DNA of 64,000 nucleotides from RGIG3159 sp034927685 (lineage in GTDB: Bacteria; Bacillota; Clostridia; Oscillospirales; Oscillospiraceae): the NCBI GenBank assembly GCA_034927685.1, contig JAYFPO010000012.1, positions 30,361 through 94,360 on the forward strand, written 5' to 3'. Every line of letters starts with the position of its first letter. Positions within the stretch are counted from its first letter, which is position 1. Made by a program: the position numbers and the translations under genes. The notes beneath the pieces are model-generated. The model was not told where the DNA came from, searched no databases, and saw nothing but the letters and a program-made list of their open reading frames with translations. Below are positions 24,945-31,669 of the stretch, piece by piece.

Positions 24945-25385
24945 ATGGCACAGCACAGCAAGTTTTATATTGTGGAGGCTTCCGCGCTGCCGGAGATCTT
25001 TCTCAAAGTTGCGGAGGCCAAGCGGATGCTGTCCTCCGGGGAAGCGACAACGGTCAACGAGGCCACCAGGAAAACCGAGATCAGCCGCAGCGCGTTTTAC
25101 AAGTACAAAGACGCCATTGCTCCCCTGCAAAATCTTATGGCGGGAAGAATCCTGACATTCCAGATGCTGCTCCAGGACCGATCCGGCGTTCTCTCCTCCA
25201 TACTTAGCATTTTTGCCGGTTCTGGCGCAAATATACTGACGATCAACCAAACAATCCCACAAAATGGCTGCGCCATGGTCACCATCACCGCGGAGACCAC
25301 CGAGCTTCGGTGCGTCGTGGAGGAGCTGCTGCGCCAGGTGGAGCAGACCACCGGCGTGGTGCGGGCGGAGATCGTCGCGGGATAA
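24945..25385 (+). CDS. UPF0735-type ACT-domain protein
   Basis: A 146-residue protein. The N-terminal half (FYIVEASALPEIFLKVAEAKRML, TVNEATRKTEISRSAFYKYKD) carries a helix-turn-helix-like segment and the C-terminal half is an ACT domain (ILTFQMLLQDRSGVLSSILSIFAGSGANILTINQ; core DRSGVLSSILSIFA), which binds amino acids. This matches the UPF0735/PheB family, often beside threonine- or lysine-pathway genes. Start 24945 is 7 nt after GGGAGGG. It precedes an aspartokinase in the same direction by 117 nt, so it may sense an aspartate-family amino acid and influence that pathway. Confidence 0.9.
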   Translation: MAQHSKFYIVEASALPEIFLKVAEAKRMLSSGEATTVNEATRKTEISRSAFYKYKDAIAPLQNLMAGRILTFQMLLQDRSGVLSSILSIFAGSGANILTINQTIPQNGCAMVTITAETTELRCVVEELLRQVEQTTGVVRAEIVAG

Positions 25386-25502
25386 GCGGACTCCCGTTCG
25401 AGCCGATTCACCAGGATTCGCCCTGCGGCATAGGATGCGTCGAAGCCGGAATGCCGCGCGGCGCGCGCGGCGGCACGGCGCAGCCCAACAGGAGGTCCTA
25501 CG

Positions 25503-26483
25503 ATGGCATTGATCGTTCAGAAGTTCGGCGGCAGCTCCCTGGCCGGTCCCGAACGTCTTTTAAACGCCGCGGATATCATTGCGGCGGCTTACAGCCAGGG
25601 CAATTCTGTGATCGCGGTACTCTCCGCCCGCGGCGACACCACCGACCGGCTGCTGGCGGAGGCACAGGCCATCCATCCGGAGCCGCCGCCCCGGGAGCTG
25701 GATCTGCTGCTCTCCGTGGGCGAGCAGATCTCCGTGGCGCATATGGCCATGGAGCTGGCAAAGCGCGGCCTGCCGGCGGTGGCGCTGACCGGCTGGCAGG
25801 CGGGCATTCGGACAGACAGCGTCTTTGGCGACGCCAGAGTCCATCATGTGACCGGTGAGCGGATCCGCCGGGCGCTGGCGCAGAACAAAATCGTGTTGGT
25901 GACCGGGTTTCAGGGCATTTCCGAGCAGGGCGACATCACGACCCTGGGCCGCGGCGGCTCCGACACCACAGCCGTGGCGCTGGCCGCGTTTCTCGGCGCC
26001 GACGCCTGTTACATTTATACGGACGTGGCGGGCATCTATACCGCCGACCCCAGAGAACTCTCCGAGGCCAGGAAGCTGGACGCAATCTCCTACGCGGATA
26101 TGCTGATGATGGCGCAGCAGGGCGCAAAGGTGCTGCACAGCCGCTGCGTGGAGCTGGCAATGGAGCATCAGCTCACGTTCGAGGTGCGCTCGTCCTTCAC
26201 CGGCGCGCCGGGCACCGTGGTGGGGCCGCGGGATGAGCGGCGCTTTTGCGGCATCGCGGTGAAGCGCGGCATCCGGCTGCCGACGGTGGAGGGACGCGTT
26301 TCGAGGATCAGCGTCATCGGCGCGGCCTGCGGGGAAAAAGAGACGGCGGTGCAGGTGCTGCGGGCGCTGGGCAGCCTTCCCCTCTGCCAGCTCGCCCAGA
26401 AGGAGCGCTGCGTTTCCGCCTATGTTCCGGAGGAAGTGACCGGCGAAGCCGCCCGGATTCTGCATTATCTGTTTTTGTCCTGA
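25503..26483 (+). CDS. Aspartate kinase with shortened regulatory domain
   Basis: First enzyme of the aspartate pathway (Lys, Met, Thr), phosphorylating aspartate. The catalytic half is intact: VQKFGGSSLAG at the N-terminus, LSARGDTTDRLL, SVGEQIS, GFQG, and the ATP/aspartate motif TTLGRGGSDTTAVALAA followed by YIYTDVAGIYTADPR. The usual enzyme is about 400 residues with two ACT domains; this one is 326, and only about 80-90 residues follow the catalytic core (VKRGIRLPTVEGRVSRISVIGA and after), so one ACT unit is missing or degenerate. The end is a clean stop with no remnant after it. Start codon ATG follows GGAGG. The neighbouring ACT protein may supply regulation. Confidence 0.88.
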   Translation: MALIVQKFGGSSLAGPERLLNAADIIAAAYSQGNSVIAVLSARGDTTDRLLAEAQAIHPEPPPRELDLLLSVGEQISVAHMAMELAKRGLPAVALTGWQAGIRTDSVFGDARVHHVTGERIRRALAQNKIVLVTGFQGISEQGDITTLGRGGSDTTAVALAAFLGADACYIYTDVAGIYTADPRELSEARKLDAISYADMLMMAQQGAKVLHSRCVELAMEHQLTFEVRSSFTGAPGTVVGPRDERRFCGIAVKRGIRLPTVEGRVSRISVIGAACGEKETAVQVLRALGSLPLCQLAQKERCVSAYVPEEVTGEAARILHYLFLS

Positions 26484-26501
26484 AAAAAAGAAACGCATCT
26501 G

Positions 26502-26530
26502 TTGACAGAGCACGAAAACTGTGATAGGAT
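26502..26530 (+). promoter_or_regulatory. Promoter of infC-rpmI-rplT
   Basis: Perfect TTGACA (26502-26507) and TAGGAT (26525-26530), 17 bp apart. The leader is then about 150 nt. Confidence 0.85.
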
Positions 26531-26536
26531 AGCTAT

Positions 26537-26686
26537 GCGAAAAGAAGAAGGAGCGTCGGCGCCCTCACCTCCAGCTCAGGCAAAGAGGTCCAACATCGAT
26601 TGTCATTCCGGCTTGCCGGGATATGTCTTTGTGCGGGTGCCTTGTGCATCCGCATTTTTTGTATGAAATCAAGGAGGTGCTTTACC
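26537..26686 (+). promoter_or_regulatory. infC leader (L20-leader-type attenuator)
   Basis: A roughly 150-nt untranslated leader ends in an intrinsic terminator: arms GCGGGTGC (26633-26640) and GCATCCGC (26646-26653) followed by ATTTTTT. In Firmicutes ribosomal protein L20 binds such leaders and triggers early termination, which fits rplT as last gene here. The rest of the fold was not solved. Confidence 0.7.
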
Positions 26687-27202
26687 ATCGGCAAATTAGA
26701 TCACGAGCTCAATGAGGAAATCCGGGACAAAGAAATCCGCGTCATTGGCGCAGATAGTTCGCAGCTTGGCATTATGTCCGCCGCGACCGCGCTGAATATG
26801 GCCGCCGAGCAGGAACTGGATCTGGTGAAAATCTCGCCCAACTCCACTCCCCCGGTCTGCAAGATTATGGACTACGGTAAGTTCCGTTTCGAGCAGATGA
26901 AAAAGGAGAAGGAAGCGAAGAAAAACCAGCATGTGGTGGAGATCAAGGAGGTCAGAATGTCCCCCAACATCGACACCAACGACTTTAACACGAAAGTGAA
27001 AAGCGCACAGAAGTTCCTGAAAGAAGGGGACCGGGTCAAGGCCACGGTTCGTTTTCGCGGCCGTGAGATGGCGCATACGTCCATCGGGCATGAGCTGCTG
27101 ATCCGGTTTGCCCAGGAATGCGCCGAGATCGCCGTCGTCGACAAATCTCCAAAGCTGGACGGCCGGCATATGTCCATGTTTATTTCCCCGAAAAAAACAT
27201 AA
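26687..27202 (+). CDS. infC: Translation initiation factor IF-3, ATC start codon
   Basis: IF-3 (171 aa) binds the 30S subunit and checks the start codon. Both domains are present: N-terminal (LNEEIRDKEIRVIGADSSQLGI; core IRDKEIRVI) and C-terminal (EVRMSPNIDTNDFNTKV, VKATVRFRGREM). The only upstream ATG (26660) overlaps the ribosome site, whereas AAGGAGGTG lies 7 nt before ATC at 26687 giving the normal N-terminus, so ATC is the real start. IF-3 rejects non-standard starts, so a rare codon gives negative autoregulation, as known from E. coli infC (AUU). First gene of infC-rpmI-rplT. Confidence 0.95.
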   Translation: MGKLDHELNEEIRDKEIRVIGADSSQLGIMSAATALNMAAEQELDLVKISPNSTPPVCKIMDYGKFRFEQMKKEKEAKKNQHVVEIKEVRMSPNIDTNDFNTKVKSAQKFLKEGDRVKATVRFRGREMAHTSIGHELLIRFAQECAEIAVVDKSPKLDGRHMSMFISPKKT

Positions 27203-27236
27203 GTTCAAAACACGAAAACACGGAAGGAGATCCACC

Positions 27237-27434
27237 ATGCCCAAGATGAAAACCCATAGCGGCGCCAAAAAGAGATTCAACCTCACCAAGACCGGCAAGG
27301 TCAAGAGAGCGCACGCCTTCAAGAGCCACATCCTCACCAAGAAGGATACCAAGCGCGGACGTCGGCTGAGAAGCACTACCTACGCCGACTCCACCAACAC
27401 AGCTGCAATCAAAGAGATGATCCCTTACAAATAA
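27237..27434 (+). CDS. rpmI: 50S ribosomal protein L35
   Basis: A 65-residue basic protein with the L35 signature MPKMKTHSGAKKRF and KRAHAFKSHILTKK. Start 27237 has GGAAGGAG upstream; longer frames are spurious. It is 34 nt after infC and 31 nt before rplT, the standard order. Confidence 0.97.
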   Translation: MPKMKTHSGAKKRFNLTKTGKVKRAHAFKSHILTKKDTKRGRRLRSTTYADSTNTAAIKEMIPYK

Positions 27435-27465
27435 GGCGACCGTATCGATATAGGAGGATATACAA

Positions 27466-27819
27466 ATGGCTAGAGTGAAAGGCGCGATGATGACGCGCAA
27501 GAGAAGAAATAAAATGCTGAAGCTGGCGTCCGGCTACTGGGGCTCCAAGTCCAAGCATTTCAAGATGGCCAAGGAGGCCGTCTATAAGTCCGGCAACTAT
27601 GCGTTCGTGGGCCGCAAGCTGAAAAAGAGAGATTTCCGCAGCCTGTGGATCACCCGCATCTCCGCGGCAGTCATTCCGTTCGATCTGAACTATTCCCGCT
27701 TTATGAACGGTCTCAAGAGGGCCGGCATCGAGCTGAACCGCAAGGCGCTGTCCGAGATGGCAATTTCCGATCCGACGGCGTTCGCCGCCCTGGTCGAGAC
27801 CGCCAAGAAGGCGCTGTAA
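27466..27819 (+). CDS. rplT: 50S ribosomal protein L20
   Basis: A 117-residue rRNA-binding assembly protein with the L20 signature: MARVKGAMMTRKRRNKML at the start, GYWGSKSKHFKMAKEAV, and SRFMNGLKRAGIELNRKALSEMA at the end (core FMNGLKRAGIELNRK). GGAGGATATACAA precedes the ATG. It probably represses its own operon by binding the infC leader. Confidence 0.97.
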   Translation: MARVKGAMMTRKRRNKMLKLASGYWGSKSKHFKMAKEAVYKSGNYAFVGRKLKKRDFRSLWITRISAAVIPFDLNYSRFMNGLKRAGIELNRKALSEMAISDPTAFAALVETAKKAL

Positions 27820-27901
27820 GCACGCAAAAAAACCGGGAGTTTTCCGCGCAATTTGCCCCTGCAAACAGGCCCCTCGCCAGAGGGGCTGCCGGCAACGCCG
27901 A

Positions 27902-27942
27902 CGAGAGAACCCGCGTGGCTTGTGGCCATGCGGGTTCTCTCG
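27902..27942 (+). terminator. Terminator of the infC operon
   Basis: Thirteen-bp perfect arms (27902-27914, 27930-27942) 82 nt after rplT, with a short TTCC tail. Confidence 0.7.
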
Positions 27943-28015
27943 TTCCGTCGCGGCTTCGCGGCCTCCCCCGGGCAGCGGGGAGACCGGCGTGAAATTTTAT
28001 TGTAACGCGCGCGGA

Positions 28016-28537
28016 TCAGGCTGGGAAGAGCCGCTTTTCGAGGCCCCGGGCCGTCATCGCGCCGTAGAGCGCCATGCCCGGAACCAGCAGCACAATGGCC
28101 TCGCCGAGAAAGACGTAGAGGGCATTGAGGCCGAAGACCGGCCAGGTAAAACCGCCCTCGCCCAGATAGACCGCCAGCTCCCAGCCCACCAGGGGCGCGT
28201 TAAAGAGCGCCGGCATCAGAAGGCCCGCCACGGGGATCTTTCCCAGCCGGACCTTCCGCAGCTTCCACATGGCGACCGTGGCCAGCAGCGTGGCCAGAGA
28301 GCCGACCAGCCAGTCGAGCGGCAGCGCCTGGGCCCAGCTCACATTATAGAGCAGGCAGCCGAGGGTCAGCCCGGGGATGGCCGCCGGGGTGAAGAAGGCG
28401 AAGATGCACAGGACCTCCGACATCCGCATCTGAATGGCCATCGTCGTAGACCCGGGCCAGAGCAGGTTCTGACCATAGGTCAAAACGACATAGAGCGCGG
28501 CAAGAATGCCGCCAAAGGTGATTTTTCTTGCGTTCAT
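28016..28537 (-). CDS. queT: QueT-family queuosine precursor transporter
   Basis: A 173-residue integral membrane substrate-binding (S) component of an ECF transporter, with five or six helices. The start MNARKITFGGILAALYVVLTY and the motifs VLCIFAFFTPAAIPGLTLGCLLYNV (core TPAAIPGLTLGC) match QueT/DUF988, which brings in a queuine precursor used in tRNA modification. The shared ECF energising genes are not in the window. There is no clear ribosome site right before the ATG; AAAGGATGGG lies 27 nt upstream, beyond a hairpin. The gene sits under the candidate preQ1-I riboswitch, which fits its function. Confidence 0.88.
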   Translation of the reverse strand: MNARKITFGGILAALYVVLTYGQNLLWPGSTTMAIQMRMSEVLCIFAFFTPAAIPGLTLGCLLYNVSWAQALPLDWLVGSLATLLATVAMWKLRKVRLGKIPVAGLLMPALFNAPLVGWELAVYLGEGGFTWPVFGLNALYVFLGEAIVLLVPGMALYGAMTARGLEKRLFPA

Positions 28538-28540
28538 GGC

Positions 28541-28610
28541 ATAAAAATTGGGCGTGTCACGCCCATCCTTTCCCTAGTTTTGTTTATAGACAGGATGGTT
28601 CCGAACTGTC
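28541..28610 (-). promoter_or_regulatory. preQ1-I riboswitch with terminator, upstream of queT
   Basis: On the minus strand, stem GACAG/CTGTC (P1) closes a 12-nt loop with GGAACC, and is followed by the A-rich tail ATAAACAAAACTAGG, the signature of preQ1-I aptamers (28573-28610). The CC of the loop can pair with GG of the tail to form the pseudoknot. Next is a compact hairpin (28550-28564) with ATTTTT, directly before the queT ATG. Queuosine precursor transporters are known targets. Confidence 0.72.
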
Positions 28611-28823
28611 TGCCGCTTTCCGGCGGGACTATTTTATGATAGAATGGGGAAAAGGTCAAGGGATTTCTGATGCGATTCTCTCAGGAAACGCCGGAATGGC
28701 ACTGCGGGGAATTTTTTGGTCCGCAAGACCGGGCCGGCGCCCGCCGATGACGGGAACGCGGCCGGACGGAATCCGCAAAGACGTCTCCCCTTTCGTGGGG
28801 GAACAGTAGGAGGAGGCCCTGTG

Positions 28824-29297
28824 ATGAAACTGACCACGCTTTGCTATCTGGAGCGCGGAGACCAGTACCTGATGCTCCACAGAACGGTCAAGGAACACGA
28901 CGAGAACCGGGACAAGTGGATCGGTGTCGGCGGCAAGTTCGAGGCGGGCGAAAGTCCGGAGGACTGTCTGCTGCGGGAATGCCGGGAGGAAACCGGCCTG
29001 ACGCTGACGAGCTACCGCTTCCGCGGCATTGTGACCTTCGTCTCGGACGTCTTCGGGACGGAGTACATGCACCTGTTCACCGCGGCCGGGTTTACGGGCG
29101 CGCAGCACCCCTGCGACGAGGGCGAGCTGCAATGGATCGAGAAGTCGAAGCTGCAGGAGCTGACCCTCTGGGCGGGCGACAGAATTTTCCTGCGCCTGCT
29201 GGAGGAAAACCGGCCGTTCTTCTCCCTGAAGCTCCTCTACCGGGGCGATACGCTGGCGCGCGCCGTGCTGGACGGCACGCCGATCTCTTTGGAATAA
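28824..29297 (+). CDS. Nudix hydrolase (MutT-like)
   Basis: A 157-residue pyrophosphohydrolase. The Nudix box reads GGKFEAGESPEDCLLRECREETGL, beginning GKFEAGE and ending RECREETGL, with the catalytic glutamates in REChREET form (REC-REETG). The N-terminal MKLTTLCYLERGDQYLML and later IVTFVSDVFGTEYMHLFTA suggest a MutT/8-oxo-dGTP-type enzyme. Substrate unproved. ATG 28824 has AGGAGGAGG 7 nt upstream. The region 28640-28820 before it has no gene. Confidence 0.9.
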   Translation: MKLTTLCYLERGDQYLMLHRTVKEHDENRDKWIGVGGKFEAGESPEDCLLRECREETGLTLTSYRFRGIVTFVSDVFGTEYMHLFTAAGFTGAQHPCDEGELQWIEKSKLQELTLWAGDRIFLRLLEENRPFFSLKLLYRGDTLARAVLDGTPISLE

Positions 29298-29354
29298 CCG
29301 GAAAATCCGCGGCGGCCCGCCAAAACCGCCAAACCGGAACCGCGCAAACCGTAA

Positions 29355-29382
29355 AATCGGCAGCCCCGCGGGGCTGCCGATT
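29355..29382. terminator. Hairpin between the Nudix gene and EF-G-like gene
   Basis: Thirteen-bp perfect arms with a 2-nt centre; the plus side then has CGTATTTCT and the minus side TTTTAC, so it can end both convergent genes. Confidence 0.75.
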
Positions 29383-29421
29383 CGTATTTCTCTGCTGTTG
29401 CGGCAGCCCCGCGGAATCCGA

Positions 29422-31479
29422 TTATTCCTCGCTGCCCTTCTTGGCGTCCTCAATGATCTTCGCCTGGTTGAGCTGCGGGACCTCCTCATAGCGTGAAAAC
29501 TTCAGCGTATAGGAGCCGCGGCCCTGGGTCATGGCGCGCAGATCGATGGGATAGGCGCTCATCTCGCCGATGGGGATCTCCGCCTCGACGATCTGCTGGC
29601 CGTCGTCGGTGGGGTTCATCCCCATGACGCGGCCGCGCCGCTTGTTGAGGTCGCCGATGACGTCGCCCATGTTGGAGTCGGGCACCGTGACCTTGAGCTG
29701 GCCGATCGGCTCCAGAATGGTGGGATTGGCGGTGGGCAGACCGTCCTTGTAGGCGACGGCCGCGGCGGTCTGGAAGGCCATATCGGAGGAGTCGACCGGG
29801 TGGTAGGAGCCGAAATACAGCGTGGCCTTCAGGAACACCACCGGATAACCGGCCAGCACGCCCTTCGAAACGCTGCTGCGCAGGCCCTTTTCCACGGACG
29901 GGATGAAGTTCTTCGGCACGCAGCCGCCGACGGTCTCGTCGGCGAACACCATGGTCTCGGACTCGGTCTGCGGCTCGAAGCGGATATAGACGTCGCCGAA
30001 CTGGCCGTGGCCGCCGGACTGCTTCTTGTGCCGGCCGTGGATCTCGACCTTTTTCTTGACGGTCTCGCGGTAGGCGATCTTGGCGGGGCGAAGCTCCGCC
30101 TCCACCTTATATTTGCTCTGCAGCTTGGCGATGATGACGGACAGATGGATGTCGCAGACGCCGGCCAGGATCATCTCCTTGGTCTCGGGGTCGGCATAGT
30201 AGGAGAAGGAGGCGTCCTCCTCGTTCAGCTTAATCAGACCGGCGGCGATCTTGTCCTCCTGGCCCTTGATCTTGGCGTAGATGGCCATGCGGTAGCAGGG
30301 CTTCGCGTACTCCATGCCCTTGATCCGCACGGACTTGCCGGGCGCGCAGAGCGTATCGCCGGTGCGGACGGAGGCCAGCTTGGTGAACACGCCGATGTCG
30401 CCGCAGCAGACCTTGGCGGTCTTGGTGTTATCCTTGCCGCGCGGGAAGAACATGTTGCCGAGCTTTTCATTGTCGCCGGTGCGGGCATTGACGACGGTGA
30501 GCGTATCCTCCATGTCGCCGGAGAAGACCTTGAAGTAGGAGTTTTTGCCGTACTGGTCGGCCATGGTGTTGAACACGAAGGCCATGGGCTTTCCGGCGGG
30601 ATTCATCGCATAGTCCGACTCGTTTCCCTCGTCGTCGACGGCGACCAGAGGCTTGCCCTCCAGCGGGTTGGGGCAGAACTTCACGATATTCTCGATCACG
30701 TTGATCGTGCCGAGGCCGCTCATGGCGCAGCCGCAGAACACGGGCGAGACCGACCGCTGCTTCATACCCGCCTTGATGCCGGCAAGCAGCTCCTCCTCGG
30801 TAAACGGCTCCTCCAGGAAGAACTTGTCCATCAGCGCCTCGTCGGTCTCGGCGACCTGCTCGCTCAGCACCGCCAGATAGCCTTCGATTTTCTCGGCCGC
30901 GTCGGCGGGCAGGGGAATTTCCTCGCCGCTCTCGTTGTAGGCCTTTTTGGCGATCACGTCGACAATGCCGACGGCCTCCTCCCCCTTCAGAATGGGGAAG
31001 GTAAATGGGATGACCGTCGCGCCGAAGGCGTCGCGCAGCGCATCGACGACGGCAAAGTAGTTGGCGTGCTCCTCGTCCAGCTTGGAGACGTAAAACATCG
31101 CGGGCAGGCCGGCGTCCCGGAGGGACTTCCAGCCCTTTTCGGTGCCGACGGCGATGCCGGATTTGGCGGTAACGCAGATGATACCGGCATCCGCCACGCG
31201 CAGCGACTGCACGATTTCCGCAGCGAAGTCGAAATAACCGGGATTATCCAGAACATTGACCTTGCTTCCCGCATATTCCACGGGGATCACAGAGGCCTTG
31301 ATCGAATATTGTCTTTTTCTCTCCTCGTCGTCAAAGTCGGAGACCGTCGTTCCGTCGGCCCGTTTGCCGAGACGATTGATGGCTTTGGTACGATAGAGCA
31401 TGCTCTCGCACAGAGCGGACTTTCCGTCGCCGCCGTGCCCCAGCAGGCAGATGTTGCGAATATCCTTGGCAGTATACAT
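29422..31479 (-). CDS. EF-G-like translational GTPase
   Basis: A 685-residue ribosome-associated GTPase resembling elongation factor G but clearly not canonical. G1 is GHGGDGKS where EF-G has GHIDAGKT; G3 is DNPGYFDF where EF-G has DTPGHVDF, so the conserved His is a Tyr; G4 is SKLD in place of NKMD. Domains II-V are all present (e.g. GHGQFGDVYIRF, and MGDVIGDLNKRRG, a domain V signature). It belongs to the EF-G-like group widespread in Clostridia, whose role is unknown; the His to Tyr change implies altered GTP hydrolysis. A strong promoter lies upstream. The true fusA is not in the window. Confidence 0.9.
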   Translation of the reverse strand: MYTAKDIRNICLLGHGGDGKSALCESMLYRTKAINRLGKRADGTTVSDFDDEERKRQYSIKASVIPVEYAGSKVNVLDNPGYFDFAAEIVQSLRVADAGIICVTAKSGIAVGTEKGWKSLRDAGLPAMFYVSKLDEEHANYFAVVDALRDAFGATVIPFTFPILKGEEAVGIVDVIAKKAYNESGEEIPLPADAAEKIEGYLAVLSEQVAETDEALMDKFFLEEPFTEEELLAGIKAGMKQRSVSPVFCGCAMSGLGTINVIENIVKFCPNPLEGKPLVAVDDEGNESDYAMNPAGKPMAFVFNTMADQYGKNSYFKVFSGDMEDTLTVVNARTGDNEKLGNMFFPRGKDNTKTAKVCCGDIGVFTKLASVRTGDTLCAPGKSVRIKGMEYAKPCYRMAIYAKIKGQEDKIAAGLIKLNEEDASFSYYADPETKEMILAGVCDIHLSVIIAKLQSKYKVEAELRPAKIAYRETVKKKVEIHGRHKKQSGGHGQFGDVYIRFEPQTESETMVFADETVGGCVPKNFIPSVEKGLRSSVSKGVLAGYPVVFLKATLYFGSYHPVDSSDMAFQTAAAVAYKDGLPTANPTILEPIGQLKVTVPDSNMGDVIGDLNKRRGRVMGMNPTDDGQQIVEAEIPIGEMSAYPIDLRAMTQGRGSYTLKFSRYEEVPQLNQAKIIEDAKKGSEE

Positions 31480-31563
31480 CGATTACGCTTTCTCCTTTCT
31501 TGACGGGCGCGCCTGCCGGTACGCAGGCAGCACCGCCGCGGCTCCAGCCGCCCATTGTAGTCC

Positions 31564-31592
31564 ATTATAAACGAAGCACCTCTGTTTTTCAA
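31564..31592 (-). promoter_or_regulatory. Promoter of the EF-G-like gene
   Basis: TTGAAA (31587-31592) and TATAAT (31564-31569) are 17 bp apart on the minus strand, with a leader of about 80 nt. Confidence 0.82.
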
Positions 31593-31669
31593 TACGGATT
31601 TTCCCCCGTTTTGGGCAAAATATCAAACAGAGGCCCGCCACTTTGCACAATATCTTGTGCGATGTGCCA

